A DNA stretch of 64,000 bases from Pseudomonadota bacterium (GCA_023386865.1 JAEWIV010000191.1:1-64000), one strand, 5' to 3'. Shown: positions 37,400 through 49,217, numbered from the stretch's first letter. Translations and numbers: made by a program. Notes: generated by a model not told the origin, from the letters alone.

Positions 37400-37537
37400 A
37401 GGCGGCCGTCAGGTCGCTGGCGGCCTCACGGAGTTGCCGCGTCGGAGCATGGCCATAGTGGAATGAGTGTTGCAGGACGGTATTGTGGGCCCAGCTGTTC
37501 GAGCTGGACTCATAATGCCCGAGCAAGCGGGAATGGT

Positions 37538-37613
37538 TGGTAGGCCCGGCAGGATTCGAACCTGCGACATAACCGTTATGAGCGGCTCGTTCTAACCACT
37601 GAACTACGGGCCC
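37538..37613 (-). tRNA. tRNA with CAU anticodon (Met, or Ile2)
   Basis: 76 nt including an encoded CCA. The acceptor stem GGGCCCG/CGGGCCT, D arm GTTC/GAAC, anticodon stem AGCCG/CGGTT with loop CTCATAA, and T arm GCAGG-TTCGAAT-CCTGC all pair. The anticodon is CAT. It lacks initiator features, so it is elongator Met or the Ile tRNA that is modified with lysidine; I cannot decide by eye. It lies downstream of the OmpR-type gene on the same strand. A CCAGCT/AGCTGG hairpin at 37491-37507 lies beyond its 3' end. Confidence 0.95.
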
Positions 37614-37704
37614 ATGCTCAGGCCCGCCTTCTAACGCACAATTTGTCCAGCGGGAACAGCGAACAGGGCTTGCCCTCGCGATTCGGCCTCGTCTGCCGCG
37701 CTGC

Positions 37705-38412
37705 CTATTCCGCGGGCGGCACGAACATGTAGCCGACACCGCGCACCGTGCGAATGACGGTGGGCTTGTCGGGCGTCGGCTCGATCTTGCGCCGGATGCG
37801 GGTGATGCGGAGATCGATCGCGCGGTCGAACGGGTCGCGGCTGCGGTGGCTGGTCGTCTCCAGCAGCCAGTCGCGCGACAGCGGCCGGTTGGGGTGCTCG
37901 GCGAAGGTCTTCAGGATGTCGAACTCGCCCGAGGTCAGGGCGACATCCTTGCCGTTGGTGTCCAGGAGCTGGCGCTTGGGCAGGTCGAGCGTGTGCTGGC
38001 CCATGCGCACGCGTTCCAGCAGCGACGGCGTCGACTTGTTGACCGAACGGCGCAGCACGCTCTTGCAGCGGGCGAGAAGCTCGCGCGGCTCGTAGGGCTT
38101 CGCGACATAGTCGTCGGCGCCGCTCTCGAGGCCCAGCACCTTGTCGACCGAATCGCCCGAGGCGGTCAGCATGATGATGCCGACCTTGGTGCTGCTTTCG
38201 CGCAGCCAGCGGGCGAGCGCGAAGCCGTCCTCCTGGCCGGGAAGCTGCACGTCGAGCAGGACGAGGTCCGGCATGGCGCGCGAAATCTGGCGGCGCATCT
38301 GCGCGCCGTTCTCGACGGCGATCACCTTAAGGTCGTGGTTCATCAAATAGGTCTCGGCCGCCTTGCGCTGAAACGCGTCGTCCTCAACCAGCAGAATGGA
38401 GGGTTGCAGCAT
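37705..38412 (-). CDS. OmpR/TorR-type response regulator
   Basis: 235 aa. Receiver 1-120 with D11/D12 and phosphoacceptor D54 in LVLLDVQLPGQEDG, plus the conserved KPYEP lysine loop. A winged helix occupies about 135-232, ending RTVRGVGYMFVPP. It is divergent from a hybrid kinase plus Hpt protein, which together look like a complete phosphorelay. The upstream 290-bp gap is AT-rich near its start, as expected for a promoter. Confidence 0.93.
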   Translation of the reverse strand: MLQPSILLVEDDAFQRKAAETYLMNHDLKVIAVENGAQMRRQISRAMPDLVLLDVQLPGQEDGFALARWLRESSTKVGIIMLTASGDSVDKVLGLESGADDYVAKPYEPRELLARCKSVLRRSVNKSTPSLLERVRMGQHTLDLPKRQLLDTNGKDVALTSGEFDILKTFAEHPNRPLSRDWLLETTSHRSRDPFDRAIDLRITRIRRKIEPTPDKPTVIRTVRGVGYMFVPPAE

Positions 38413-38704
38413 GACTTGATCCGAAATAAATGTTTCTCTAATCCAGACAAAATACCACGCTTTCTCAATGAGATATAGTCGTTTCTTGATATTTTTGATA
38501 CAGTAATTTGCCTAATTCGCCACAGGCGCAACACATGTTTTTGCCACCCTTAGAGGCGCGACCCGGGATGGTCTCTATCCCTAGTTCCAGCGATCCGGAC
38601 TCTTTTGGGGACGGACGTTGCTGCGAGGCAACGTCAGTCAGCCGATCGGCGCACGGGCAAGGGAGACGCACCAGGCCGCCACGCTTCGGCGCGGACGAGG
38701 AACG
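38413..38704. promoter_or_regulatory. Divergent control region between response regulator and hybrid kinase
   Basis: 292 bases without a gene. The left third is unusually AT-rich (38430-38510). A perfect 8-bp stem GACGTTGC/GCAACGTC with a 6-base loop is at 38614-38635, about 70 bases before the kinase start; it may be a leader hairpin or an operator. No small gene seen. Confidence 0.5.
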
Positions 38705-40777
38705 ATGACAGCCATCACGACCGGGTCGGTCGCCCAGGCCGAGCCAGCCGCGATGGCGAGACAGGAAGCCTTCGTCCGCGCCGAACTCATTCGCCGGCTG
38801 TTCGACGGCTCGGCGCAGTCCCGCTACTTCTCCTTCGTCTTGTGGCCTGTGATCGCAGCCATCTACTGGCGTCAGATCGAGCTGATCGAGCTCGCCGGCC
38901 CCTTCGTGGCGCATATCGTCGTGACCCTGGGCTTCGACGTCCTGCGACGGAATTTCAACCGCGCCAACCCGCCCGACGAGCAGGTGATCCGTTGGGGCTG
39001 GTGGTTCGCCACTCTTTCCCTGTTGGCCGGCGCCTGTTGGGGAGTCGCGGGCTACATGCTCGCCTCCAAGGACTACGAGCTGCAGCGCATGCTGCTGGGC
39101 TTGGTGCTGCTGGCGACGATCACCACGGCCGTGCCGATCCGCTCGGCGCATCCGCCGACCTTCTACACCTTCGCCGGGGCGACGACGGCGCCGCTGCTGT
39201 TCGTGCTGCTGATCTCCGCCGATCCGTTCTATCAACTGGTCGGCATCGCCGGCGGCGCCTATGTCGGCCATCTCATGGCTTACGTGCGCGATGTCCATCG
39301 CTGGCAGTACGACAACATCGCATTGGCCTACCAGAAGGAAGACCTCGCCCGCCGACTGCAGGTCGCCTACGACGAGGCGCGCCATGCCCGCGACCTGGCG
39401 CTCGACGCGCAACGCGACGCCGAGAGCGCCAATCAGGCCAAGTCGACCTTTCTGGCCACGATGAGCCACGAGATCCGCACGCCGATGAACGGTGTCCTGG
39501 GCATGATCGACGTGCTGGAGCGCACCGATCTTTCCGCCGAGCAGCGCGACGCGCTCGGCACCGTGCGCTATTCGGCATCGGCGCTGCTCAAGATCATCGA
39601 CGACATCCTGGACTTCTCCAAGATCGAGGCCGGGCGCCTGGACCTCGAGCAAATCGAGCTGTCGTCCGTGGAGCTGATCGAGGGTGCTGCCGAGACCTTG
39701 GCGCCGCAGGCGGCGGCCAAGGGCCTGAACCTCGTTGCCTATGTCGCCGCCGACGTGCCCGACCGAGTGGTCGGCGATCCGCTGCGGCTGCAGCAGATCC
39801 TGTTCAATCTGCTGGGCAACGCCATCAAGTTCACCGAGTCGGGGTCGGTGCGCCTGTCGCTCGAGAATGCCGGCGACGGCATGCTGCGAATCAAGGTTGC
39901 CGATACCGGGATCGGCCTCACCGACGAGCAGCGCAGCCGCCTGTTCCAGCCGTTCGTCCAGGCCGACAGCTCGACCACGCGTCGCTTCGGCGGCACCGGG
40001 CTCGGCCTGTCGATCGTGCGCCGCCTTGCCGAAGCCATGCAGGGTGCCGTCGAGGTCGTGAGCCGGCCGGGGGAGGGCTCGACCTTCATCGTCACCGTGC
40101 GGCTCGGCGACGCGGCTCCTGCAGTGCGGGGGGAGTCGCCCCTGAGCGGCCTGTCGCTCGCCGTTGCCCTCCGCGATGCCGACGAGGCGTGCGCCATCGC
40201 CCGCTATCTGGCCGACGCCGGCGCCGAGGTGAAGATCGATCCGGACGACACGTTCGTCGGCATCCGCATCGCGGGGCATGGAGAAATCTGCCTGCCGCGA
40301 CCCTATCGTCGTGATGCGCTGGTGCGCGCAGTCGCCCGCGCGGCGGGCCGTGCAAGCGCTGTCGTCGTCAGCCCGCCGCCGCGCGCGGCACCGCTCAACG
40401 GCCGCGTCCTGGTGGTCGACGACAATTCGGTCAACCGCAAGATCCTGGCTCGGCAGCTGGAGCTGGCCGGCGCCACGACGGATGTCGCGTCCGGCGGAGA
40501 GGAGGCGCTCGAGCTGTGGCGCACGGGTCGTTACGACCTGGTGCTGGCCGACCTGCAGATGCCGACCATGGACGGCTTCGAGCTCGCCCGCCGCATCCGC
40601 GCCAGCGAAGCCGCCGAAAGCCGGCCACGCACGCCGATCCTCGCCGTCACTGCGAGCAGGCTCGAGGACCAGGAACAGAAGAGCCGCATGGTCGGCATGG
40701 ACGGCTTCATTACCAAGCCGATCGGCATCGAACAGCTGCGGGCGACACTCGATGTCTGGCTGAAAGGCGTCAAATGA
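38705..40777 (+). CDS. Hybrid sensor histidine kinase with receiver
   Basis: 690 aa. About six membrane segments (45-190) form an MHYT/7TM-like sensor region without a large periplasmic loop. A coiled coil leads to the kinase core with H255 in [14 protein letters not shown] box [13 protein letters not shown] boxes DTGIGL and [10 protein letters not shown] degenerate receiver-like segment lies at about 480-560, then a receiver with D616 in [16 protein letters not shown] at 38705 follows GAGGA. Its stop overlaps the Hpt start (ATGA). Likely relay: kinase, receiver, Hpt, then the divergent OmpR-type regulator. Confidence 0.92.
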   Translation: MTAITTGSVAQAEPAAMARQEAFVRAELIRRLFDGSAQSRYFSFVLWPVIAAIYWRQIELIELAGPFVAHIVVTLGFDVLRRNFNRANPPDEQVIRWGWWFATLSLLAGACWGVAGYMLASKDYELQRMLLGLVLLATITTAVPIRSAHPPTFYTFAGATTAPLLFVLLISADPFYQLVGIAGGAYVGHLMAYVRDVHRWQYDNIALAYQKEDLARRLQVAYDEARHARDLALDAQRDAESANQAKSTFLATMSHEIRTPMNGVLGMIDVLERTDLSAEQRDALGTVRYSASALLKIIDDILDFSKIEAGRLDLEQIELSSVELIEGAAETLAPQAAAKGLNLVAYVAADVPDRVVGDPLRLQQILFNLLGNAIKFTESGSVRLSLENAGDGMLRIKVADTGIGLTDEQRSRLFQPFVQADSSTTRRFGGTGLGLSIVRRLAEAMQGAVEVVSRPGEGSTFIVTVRLGDAAPAVRGESPLSGLSLAVALRDADEACAIARYLADAGAEVKIDPDDTFVGIRIAGHGEICLPRPYRRDALVRAVARAAGRASAVVVSPPPRAAPLNGRVLVVDDNSVNRKILARQLELAGATTDVASGGEEALELWRTGRYDLVLADLQMPTMDGFELARRIRASEAAESRPRTPILAVTASRLEDQEQKSRMVGMDGFITKPIGIEQLRATLDVWLKGVK

Positions 40778-41115
40778 ACCAAAGGCCTCAGCAGGCGTAT
40801 GACCGTGACAAGCTCGTCGAGTTGTTCGGCGACGATCCGCGGACCCTAGCCGAGGTCGAGCGCGAGTTCCTGGACACCGCCCGTGAAGCCGCGCGCGAGA
40901 TCAAGGGCACCGACGACTTCACGGTGATCGCCCATGCCGCCCATCGCTTGAAGGGCGCCTCGGGCATGATCGGCGCGCTGGCGCTGCGCCAGATCGCCGA
41001 GGCCGTCGAGCACGCAGCCAAGGCAGAGGACCTGTCGACCGTGCGCCGGCTGTGCGAGCTGTTCGACCCCGAGGTCGGCCGCGTCGCCGAGCAGGCCGGT
41101 GTGACAGCGGAGTAG
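40774..41115 (+). CDS. Hpt (histidine phosphotransfer) protein
   Basis: 113-aa helical protein with the Hpt signature [14 protein letters not shown]57 is the phospho-carrying histidine. Its start overlaps the kinase stop by four bases. Separate Hpt proteins let a hybrid kinase phosphorylate a soluble response regulator, here probably the divergent OmpR-type one. Confidence 0.93.
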   Translation: MNQRPQQAYDRDKLVELFGDDPRTLAEVEREFLDTAREAAREIKGTDDFTVIAHAAHRLKGASGMIGALALRQIAEAVEHAAKAEDLSTVRRLCELFDPEVGRVAEQAGVTAE

Positions 41116-41153
41116 ACTGCGAGGACGTCGAGGCACGTACGACGCCGCCGGAC

Positions 41154-42047
41154 CTATGCGCGTGGCCGCAGTTTTATGGTCGCCGAGTAGGACAGGAGGT
41201 TGCGGCCATCCTGCTCCAGCAGGCCGCGCACGAAGGCGAGCGACTTGCCGTGGCGCGGCACCTCTACCCGGGTGGTGATCGGCGTGGTGGCGGTGCCCGC
41301 CGAAAGGAACTCGGCGGCGAAGGCCACGGTCGACGGCGCCATGCCGGTGGTGAGCGCGGCGGCGCGCGTCACCGCCGAATCGGCGAAGCTCATCATGTAG
41401 CCGCCATGCAGCACGCCGCCCGAGTTGCACATGCGCGGCAGGGTGGGTTGCACCAGCGAGGCCCCGTCCGCCTCCTTGCGGGCATAGGAAGGGCCGATAT
41501 GTCGGGAATAGACGCTGGCGCTCGACAGCAGCTCGAAGCCGGCCGGGACGACCTGGGCAGCGGGCGCCGGCGCGCTGGCCGCCGTCGCGTCCTTGCGCTC
41601 CATCGCCTTGGCGCGCGGTACGTGCCGGCACACGCCGGACCACAGCGCGATGGTGCGGCCCTGCTGGGTGATGCTGCCGCGGGCGAAGGCGAGCCGGCCC
41701 GTCACCTGCAACGGCTCGCCGCTCGCCTCGAGCGGCACGCCGACGCGGCCGGCATCGAGGAACTCGACGGCGATGCTCACGGTCACGGCGAAGGCGGTGT
41801 TGGTGCCGCCATCGGCGGCGCGGCCGGCGACAAGGCAGAGCGCGTAATCGGCGAAAGTCAGCGTGGCGCCGCCATGCACGCCGCCGGCGTAGTTGCCGTG
41901 TCGCTCGTGCGTCGGCAGCACGCAATGCACGCTGCCCGACTGCCGCGCGTCGCCCGTGATGCGATAGTAGAAGGGCCCGACATGGTCCTCGAAGGGATCG
42001 GGCGGGACGAAGACCGAGTAGCTGCCAAGGTCGATGGAGTCGGGCAT
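41154..42047 (-). CDS. Double-hotdog PaaI-type thioesterase
   Basis: 297 aa made of two tandem hotdog domains. Domain 1 has HGGATLTFADYAL (H58) and domain 2 HGGYMMSFADSAV (H214); both keep the PaaI/4-hydroxybenzoyl-CoA thioesterase motif with aspartate. Most PaaI proteins are single-domain and dimerise; this one appears to be an internal duplication giving a dimer in one chain. Probably hydrolyses acyl- or aryl-CoA. Divergent from the enoyl-CoA hydratase. Confidence 0.88.
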   Translation of the reverse strand: MPDSIDLGSYSVFVPPDPFEDHVGPFYYRITGDARQSGSVHCVLPTHERHGNYAGGVHGGATLTFADYALCLVAGRAADGGTNTAFAVTVSIAVEFLDAGRVGVPLEASGEPLQVTGRLAFARGSITQQGRTIALWSGVCRHVPRAKAMERKDATAASAPAPAAQVVPAGFELLSSASVYSRHIGPSYARKEADGASLVQPTLPRMCNSGGVLHGGYMMSFADSAVTRAAALTTGMAPSTVAFAAEFLSAGTATTPITTRVEVPRHGKSLAFVRGLLEQDGRNLLSYSATIKLRPRA

Positions 42048-42144
42048 CCCGAATGGCTCTTGTGGGTGGCTCTTGTGAAGCTTTGCTGCCGGGCTCTAAT
42101 AGATGAAATTCCCCGACCGACAAAGAGCCACGGAGCGAAACGTC

Positions 42145-42930
42145 ATGGCGTCGAGAGTGCACAAGGTCGATATTTCCTGGGATCGCCGGCCCTCAGGCAC
42201 CGTCGCTAATGTCGTATTCGACAATTCGCGCAAGCTGAATTGCCTGAATCCGCCGGCCTTGCTCGATCTCACCGAAGCCTTCCAGTCGCTGGCGCGAGAG
42301 GACGACCTCAGCGTGGTGGTGCTCTCGGGCGCGGGCGGCCGGGCCCTGATCGGCGGCGCCGACATCAATCACATGGTGACCATGAAGGAGTCGGAACATG
42401 GCCGGACCTTCCTCACCCAGATCCACAAGTTCTGCCAGGCCATCCGCGACTGCCCGGTGCCGGTGATCGCCCGCTGCGAAGGCTACACCCTGGGCGCAGG
42501 CCTCGAGGTCGCGGCGGCCTGCGACATGCGCATCGCGGCGGACAATGCCTTCTTCGGCATGCCCGAGGTCAATGTCGGCCTTCCGTCCGTGGTCGAGGCC
42601 GCATTGCTGCCGCGCCTGATCGGCTGGGGTCGCACGTCGCGCATGCTGCTGACCGCCGAAACCATCGACGCGGCCAAGGCAGAAAGATGGGGGCTGGTCG
42701 AGGAGGTCGTCCCGGTCGGCGAGCTCGATGCGGCCATCGAGCGCTCGGTGCATGCCATCGTCGAAGCGGCGCCGCTCGCGGTGCGCGCCCAGAAGCGCCT
42801 GATGCGGCGCTGGGAGCGGCTGTCGATCGACGAGGCCGTGCAGGCGGGCATCGACGCCATGGCTCAGTCGGTGACGACCGGCGAGCACATCGAACGCATG
42901 AGCGCCTTCATCAATCGCAAGAGGAAGTAG
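42145..42930 (+). CDS. Enoyl-CoA hydratase/isomerase family protein
   Basis: 261 aa crotonase. Oxyanion loop ALIGGADINHM and the second Gly loop CEGYTLGAGLEVAAACDMRIAA are present; the catalytic Glu region is GMPEVNVGLPS. CGGAG precedes the ATG. It lies 2 bases before the AtuA-family gene, and this pair recurs in acyclic terpene/leucine-type degradation clusters. The precise CoA ester is unknown. Confidence 0.92.
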   Translation: MASRVHKVDISWDRRPSGTVANVVFDNSRKLNCLNPPALLDLTEAFQSLAREDDLSVVVLSGAGGRALIGGADINHMVTMKESEHGRTFLTQIHKFCQAIRDCPVPVIARCEGYTLGAGLEVAAACDMRIAADNAFFGMPEVNVGLPSVVEAALLPRLIGWGRTSRMLLTAETIDAAKAERWGLVEEVVPVGELDAAIERSVHAIVEAAPLAVRAQKRLMRRWERLSIDEAVQAGIDAMAQSVTTGEHIERMSAFINRKRK

Positions 42931-42932
42931 TC

Positions 42933-44750
42933 ATGGGCGAGGGCGCAAAGACAGTCCGGGTCGGCTGCCATTCGGGCTTCTGGGGAGACACCGAGACAGC
43001 CGCCGCCCAGCTCGTGCGCCGCGGCGATGTCGACTACCTGGTGAGCGACTATCTGGCCGAGGTCACCATGTCGATCATGGCGGCCCAGAAGATGCGCAAC
43101 CCGCAGCTCGGCTATGCCACCGACTTCGTGAGCGTCGTCATGGCGCCGCTGGCGCGCGAGATCGCCGAGAAGAAGATCAAGGTCGTGACCAACGCCGGCG
43201 GCGTGAACCCGCAGGCCTGCCGCGACGCGGTGCTGAAAGCCTGCGAGGCGGCCGGCGTCAGCCTCAAGGTCGCGGTCGTGCTGGGCGACGATCTGCAGCC
43301 CAGGATCGACGAGCTGCGCGGCCTCGACATCCGCGAGATGGACACCGGCGCGGCCCTGCCGGCGAAGATCGCCAGCATGAACGCCTATCTCGGCGGCTTC
43401 CCGATCGCCCGCGCGCTCAGCGAAGGCGCCGACGTGGTGATCACGGGCCGCTGCGTCGACTCGGCGGTGACCTTGGGGGCGCTGATCCACGCCTTCGGTT
43501 GGACGATGAACGACCACGACAAGCTCGCGGCCGGCACGCTCTGCGGCCACATCATCGAATGCGGCGCGCAGTGCAACGGCGGCAACTTCACGGACTGGCG
43601 GCTGGTGCCGGGTTACGACGACATGGGCTTCCCGGTAGCCGAGGTCGAGGCGAGCGGTTCGTTCGTGCTGGGCAAGCCCGAGGGGACCGGCGGGCTGATT
43701 ACCACCGCCACGGTGGCCGAGCAGATGCTCTACGAGATCGGCGATCCGCGCGCCTACATGGTGCCGGACGTGGTCTGCGACTTTACCCAGGCGACCTACG
43801 AGCAGGTCGGCAAGGACCGCGTGCGCGTGTCGGGCGCCAAGGGCCGGCCGCCGACCGACACCTACAAGGTCTCGACCACCTGGCCCGACGGCTACAAGCT
43901 CAGCACCATCTTCATGCTGGGCGGTCGCGAGGCGGTCGCCAAAGGCCAGGCGAGCGCCGACGCCATCATCAAGAAGACTCGCCGCCTGTTCCGCGAGAGG
44001 AACATGGGCGACTACCGCGACGTCTCGATCGAGATCATCGGCGGCGAGGCGACCTACGGCCCCCACGCGCGCGCGCAGGACAGCCGCGAGGTCGTGGTCA
44101 AGATCGCGGCCAAGCACGACCAGAAAGAGGCACTCGGGCTGCTCGGTCGCGAGATCGCGCCGATGGCGACTGGCGGCGTGGTCGGCATGACCGGCAGCTT
44201 CGGCGCCGGTCGTGTCTCGCCCTCGCCGGTGATCCGCATGTTCTCCTGCCTGGTGCCCAAGACGCTGGTGCCGGTGACCGTCGAGCTCGACGGCCGCAGC
44301 CTGGTGATGGAGCAGGGCGCCAAGAGCGGCGGCTTCACGGCGGCCGACCTGCCGGCCGAGGCGCCGCCCGCGCCGCCGCTGCCCACGAGCGGTCCCAATG
44401 CCGCCACCGCGACGGTGCCGCTGGTGGCGCTGGCCTACGGCCGCTCGGGCGACAAGGGCGACAACGCCAACATCGGCATCTTCGCGCGCCGGCCCGAATA
44501 CGAGCCCATCCTCGATGCCGAGGTGACGGAAGAGGCGGTGGCCCGGTACTTCGCCCATCGCATCCAGGGCAAGGTGAGCCGCTGGCGCCTGCCCGGCATC
44601 CACGGCTTCAACTTCCTGCTGCGCCAGGCGCTGGGCGGCGGCGGCATGGCCTCGCTCAAGGCCGACCCGCTGGCCAAGGCCTTTGCCCAGATGTTGCTGG
44701 ACATGCCGGTGAGGGTCCCGGCATCGCTGGCCCAAAAACTCGCCGCTTGA
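42933..44750 (+). CDS. AtuA/DUF1446 family protein (acyclic terpene utilisation-like)
   Basis: 605 aa. N-terminal VGCHSGFWGDTETAAAQLVRRGDVDYLVSDYLAE and the VTNAGGVNPQACRDAV segment are the DUF1446/AtuA hallmarks. A C-terminal domain (about 510-600; VALAYGRSGDKGDNANIGIFARRPEY) is the second conserved unit. AtuA is needed for citronellol/geraniol breakdown in Pseudomonas, but its reaction is unclear. GAGGAA precedes the start. Next to an enoyl-CoA hydratase, so a role in branched acyl-CoA catabolism is plausible. Confidence 0.88.
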   Translation: MGEGAKTVRVGCHSGFWGDTETAAAQLVRRGDVDYLVSDYLAEVTMSIMAAQKMRNPQLGYATDFVSVVMAPLAREIAEKKIKVVTNAGGVNPQACRDAVLKACEAAGVSLKVAVVLGDDLQPRIDELRGLDIREMDTGAALPAKIASMNAYLGGFPIARALSEGADVVITGRCVDSAVTLGALIHAFGWTMNDHDKLAAGTLCGHIIECGAQCNGGNFTDWRLVPGYDDMGFPVAEVEASGSFVLGKPEGTGGLITTATVAEQMLYEIGDPRAYMVPDVVCDFTQATYEQVGKDRVRVSGAKGRPPTDTYKVSTTWPDGYKLSTIFMLGGREAVAKGQASADAIIKKTRRLFRERNMGDYRDVSIEIIGGEATYGPHARAQDSREVVVKIAAKHDQKEALGLLGREIAPMATGGVVGMTGSFGAGRVSPSPVIRMFSCLVPKTLVPVTVELDGRSLVMEQGAKSGGFTAADLPAEAPPAPPLPTSGPNAATATVPLVALAYGRSGDKGDNANIGIFARRPEYEPILDAEVTEEAVARYFAHRIQGKVSRWRLPGIHGFNFLLRQALGGGGMASLKADPLAKAFAQMLLDMPVRVPASLAQKLAA

Positions 44751-44766
44751 TGTATCCTGTCGGGCC

Positions 44767-44925
44767 ATGACCGCCCCCTCCAAATCGGTCCCGGAGAAGG
44801 ACGAACGCAATGAGCGGCTGGCTGCCGCCTTGCGCGAGAACCTCAAGCGGCGTAAGGCGCAGGCGCGGGTCCGCAAGGACACCGCCAAGACCGACTCTCA
44901 GCCCTCTAAAAACCCCGCCAAATGA
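44767..44925 (+). CDS. 52-aa basic protein coupled to dcd
   Basis: Short gene: [20 protein letters not shown] then [20 protein letters not shown]. Charged, helical, no membrane segment or signal. Its stop overlaps the dcd start (ATGA), so it is translated with dCTP deaminase. The conserved-looking position and regular helix support it as a real gene despite its size. Function unknown. Confidence 0.72.
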   Translation: MTAPSKSVPEKDERNERLAAALRENLKRRKAQARVRKDTAKTDSQPSKNPAK

Positions 44926-45476
44926 CCATCCTCTCCGATCGCTGGATCCGCCGCATGTCGCAGGAAAAGGGCATGATCGAGCCCTTCGTCGACGCCCAGA
45001 AGCGCGAGGGCGTGATCTCCTACGGGCTGTCGTCCTACGGCTACGACGCGCGGGTGGGCAACAACTTCAAGATCTTCACCAATGTCGATTCGGCGGTGGT
45101 CGATCCGAAGAACTTCGCCGCCAACAGCTTCGTCGACCGCACGACCGACGTCTGCATCATCCCGCCCAACTCGTTTGCGCTGGCGAGCACCGTGGAATAT
45201 TTCCGCATTCCGCGCGACGTGCTGGTGATCTGCGTCGGCAAGTCGACCTATGCGCGCTGCGGCATCATCGTCAACGTCACGCCGCTCGAGCCCGAGTGGG
45301 AGGGCCACGTCACCTTGGAATTCTCCAATACCACGCCCCTGCCGGCGCGCATCTACGCCAACGAAGGCGCCTGTCAGTTCCTGTTCCTGCAGGGCAACGA
45401 GCCTTGCGAGGTCTCCTACCGCGACAAGGCCGGCAAGTACCAGGGCCAGCGCGGCGTCACCTTGCCGAAGATCTGA
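44922..45476 (+). CDS. dcd: dCTP deaminase
   Basis: 184 aa, normal length. Converts dCTP to dUTP for thymidylate synthesis. Motifs [48 protein letters not shown] (catalytic Glu in the last part) and the C-terminal [12 protein letters not shown] tail that closes over the nucleotide. It starts in the stop of the 52-aa gene and precedes murA by 13 bases. Confidence 0.96.
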   Translation: MTILSDRWIRRMSQEKGMIEPFVDAQKREGVISYGLSSYGYDARVGNNFKIFTNVDSAVVDPKNFAANSFVDRTTDVCIIPPNSFALASTVEYFRIPRDVLVICVGKSTYARCGIIVNVTPLEPEWEGHVTLEFSNTTPLPARIYANEGACQFLFLQGNEPCEVSYRDKAGKYQGQRGVTLPKI

Positions 45477-45489
45477 GGGAGGAGGGACC

Positions 45490-46772
<1,283 letters not shown>

Positions 46773-46773
<1 letters not shown>

Positions 46774-47195
46774 TGAGCAAGCTCAAGCTCTCGGCGTTCG
46801 ATGCCGACGACCTCGGCGTCGTCTCGGCGGCGGTCCAGGACGCGCTGGTGGCGGTGCGCGACTGCGCCTTTTTCAAGGACGAGCGGCGCTTCGTTCTGCT
46901 TTTGAACCGGTTCCGGTGGGAGGCCGATCCGACCGTCGAGGCTGCGCATTCCCGCACCCATTCCGCTCTTGTTTTCAACGAGGTGATGGCCGTCCGCCAC
47001 CACGACATCCCGCTCGACCAGCCCGACCGCATGCTCGAGCTGCTGGCCGTGGCGCAGGAAGATGCCGGCGCGGTCACGCTGCGGTTCGCCGCAGGCCGGG
47101 CCATACGGCTGGAAATCGGCCGGCTCGCGTGCCATTTGGGGGATGTCGGGGAGCCTTGGGCCACCCCGTGGAAGCCCGCCCATCCGGCCGAATGA
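46773..47195 (+). CDS. DUF2948 family protein
   Basis: 140 aa, soluble. Contains [21 protein letters not shown] and [11 protein letters not shown], which identify DUF2948, a family restricted mostly to alphaproteobacteria and found between murA and his genes. Function unknown. Translation is coupled to murA through TGATG. Confidence 0.88.
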
Positions 47196-47247
47196 TCGCC
47201 CGTCTACAAGGCGGGTGGGGGCGGGCATTCGTTACTGGAGCATTGTC

Positions 47248-47916
47248 GTGTCGAGCGAGCCCAACGAGAAGCTCATCCTGGCGCTGCCCAAGGGCCGCAT
47301 CCTCAAGGAGGCGACTCCGTTATTCCAGCGCGCCGGCATCGAGCCCGAAGCGGCTTTCGCCGATCCCGAGGCGCGCCAGCTCCGCTTCGCGACCAACCAT
47401 CCCGACCTCGACATCATCCGCGTGCGCTCCTTCGATGTCGCGACGTTCGTGGCGTTCGGCGCCGCGCATCTCGGCCTCGCTGGCGCCGCCGTCCTGATGG
47501 AGTTCGACTATCCCGAGATCTACGCGCCGATCGATCTCGGCATCGGGCACTGCCGGCTGGCCGTCGCCGAGCCGGCCGAGATGGCGGGCAGCGACGACCC
47601 CAGGCGCTGGAGCCATGTGCGGATTGCCACCAAGTATCCCGAGGTGACGCGCCGCCACTTCGCCGCGCGCGGCGTGCAGGCCGAATGCGTCAAGCTGTCG
47701 GGTGCGATGGAGCTGGCGCCCTCGCTCGGCCTCAGCCACCGCATCGTCGACCTCGTCGATTCCGGCCGCACGCTGAAGGAGAACGGCCTGGTCGAGATCG
47801 AGCACATAGCCGACATCACCTCGCGCTTCATCGTCAATCGCGCTGCGCTGAAGACGCAGCCGGAGCGGATCGGGCGTTGGGTCGATCGCTTCCGCGAGAT
47901 CTCCCGTGCCGCCTAA
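47248..47916 (+). CDS. hisG: ATP phosphoribosyltransferase, short form
   Basis: 222 aa, the short HisG type that lacks the regulatory C-terminal domain and normally needs HisZ. First step of histidine synthesis: ATP plus PRPP. Motifs [18 protein letters not shown] and the PRPP loop [17 protein letters not shown] at 47248 is preferred because GGAG lies seven bases before it. No hisZ is in the window. It overlaps hisD by 11 bases. Confidence 0.95.
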   Translation: MSSEPNEKLILALPKGRILKEATPLFQRAGIEPEAAFADPEARQLRFATNHPDLDIIRVRSFDVATFVAFGAAHLGLAGAAVLMEFDYPEIYAPIDLGIGHCRLAVAEPAEMAGSDDPRRWSHVRIATKYPEVTRRHFAARGVQAECVKLSGAMELAPSLGLSHRIVDLVDSGRTLKENGLVEIEHIADITSRFIVNRAALKTQPERIGRWVDRFREISRAA

Positions 47917-49213
47917 AAGGCTCGACGCCGCGGCGCCGGGATTCGAAAGGGACTTTTCGGGCTTCCTCGGTCGCAATCGCGACAGCGACGATAACGTCGA
48001 TCGCGTCGTGGCCGATATCGTGGCCGATGTGCGTGCCCGCGGCGACGAAGCTGTCGTCGAGTATACGCGGAAATTCGACTGGTCCGGGGCCGAGCTCTCC
48101 AGTCTGCGCGTCTCCGACGCAGAGCGCAGGGCGGCGGCTGCGAGGGTGCCGTCGGCGCAGCGCGAGGCGCTCGCCTTCGCGGCCCGGCGCATCGAAGCCT
48201 TCCACCGCGCGCTGCTGCCCAAGGACGTCGACTTCACCGATAGCACCGGCACGCGGCTCGGCGCGCGCTACCGGCCGGTCGATTCAGCCGGCGTCTACGT
48301 GCCGGGCGGCACGGCGGCCTATCCATCCTCGGTGTTGATGAACATCGTGCCGGCCAAGGTAGCCGGCGTGCCGCGCATCGTCATGGTCGTGCCTACGCCG
48401 GGCGGCAAGCTCAATCCGCTGGTCATGCTGGCGGCCGAGATCGCCGGCGCCGACGAAGTCTGGCGCATCGGCGGTGCGCAGGCCGTCGCGGCACTCGCCT
48501 ACGGCACGCGATCGATCGCGCCGGTCGACAAGATCACTGGCCCCGGCAACGCCTATGTCGCGGCCGCCAAGCGCCGTGTGTTCGGCCAGGTCGGCATCGA
48601 CCTCATAGCCGGCCCATCCGAGATCCTCGTCGTCGCCGACGGCAAGAACGATCCTTCGTGGATCGCGGCCGATCTGCTGTCGCAGGCCGAGCACGACGCC
48701 TCCTCGCAATCGATCCTAATCACCGACGATGCCGCCTTCGCCGATCGCGTCGCGGCCGCGGTCGAAAGCGAGCTTTCGGGCATGGCGCGCGCCGACATCG
48801 CCCGCGCCAGCTGGCGCGACAACGGCTGCATCATCCTGGTGCCCGACCTCGCGGCCTCGGCGCCGATCGTCGACCGCATCGCCGCCGAGCATGTCGAGCT
48901 CGCGATGGAGCCGGCACCGGCGGAGGCGCTCGCCGAACGCATCCGCCATGCCGGCGCGATCTTCGTCGGCCGCCACACACCGGAGGCGATCGGCGACTAT
49001 GTCGCCGGCACCAACCACGTGCTGCCGACCTCGCGCGCCGCCCGCTTTTCGGGCGGGCTGGGCGTCGCCGACTTCCTCAAGCGCACCTCGCTGGTCGCCT
49101 GCACACCGGAGGCGCTGGCCGAGCTGGGACCGGCGGCGCTCACGCTGGCCGAAGCCGAGGGGTTGGGTGCGCACGGCCGGTCGGTGTCGATCCGGCTCAA
49201 CCGCCGCGGCTGA
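47906..49213 (+). CDS. hisD: Histidinol dehydrogenase
   Basis: 435 aa, NAD-dependent Zn enzyme for the last two steps of histidine synthesis. [20 protein letters not shown] and [12 protein letters not shown] are signature regions. Active-site histidines lie in [12 protein letters not shown] and [15 protein letters not shown] start inside the hisG 3' end. The rest of the his pathway is elsewhere. Confidence 0.96.
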   Translation: MPPKRLDAAAPGFERDFSGFLGRNRDSDDNVDRVVADIVADVRARGDEAVVEYTRKFDWSGAELSSLRVSDAERRAAAARVPSAQREALAFAARRIEAFHRALLPKDVDFTDSTGTRLGARYRPVDSAGVYVPGGTAAYPSSVLMNIVPAKVAGVPRIVMVVPTPGGKLNPLVMLAAEIAGADEVWRIGGAQAVAALAYGTRSIAPVDKITGPGNAYVAAAKRRVFGQVGIDLIAGPSEILVVADGKNDPSWIAADLLSQAEHDASSQSILITDDAAFADRVAAAVESELSGMARADIARASWRDNGCIILVPDLAASAPIVDRIAAEHVELAMEPAPAEALAERIRHAGAIFVGRHTPEAIGDYVAGTNHVLPTSRAARFSGGLGVADFLKRTSLVACTPEALAELGPAALTLAEAEGLGAHGRSVSIRLNRRG

Positions 49214-49217
49214 CCCG

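Noticed and set aside
37338..37739. Open frame on the minus strand through the tRNA
   Set aside because: It runs straight through the CAU tRNA and into the regulator gene, with no ribosome site. Its C-terminal part looks gene-like (QLREAASDLTAAFNAFAAQ) but without a start; at most it is a remnant.
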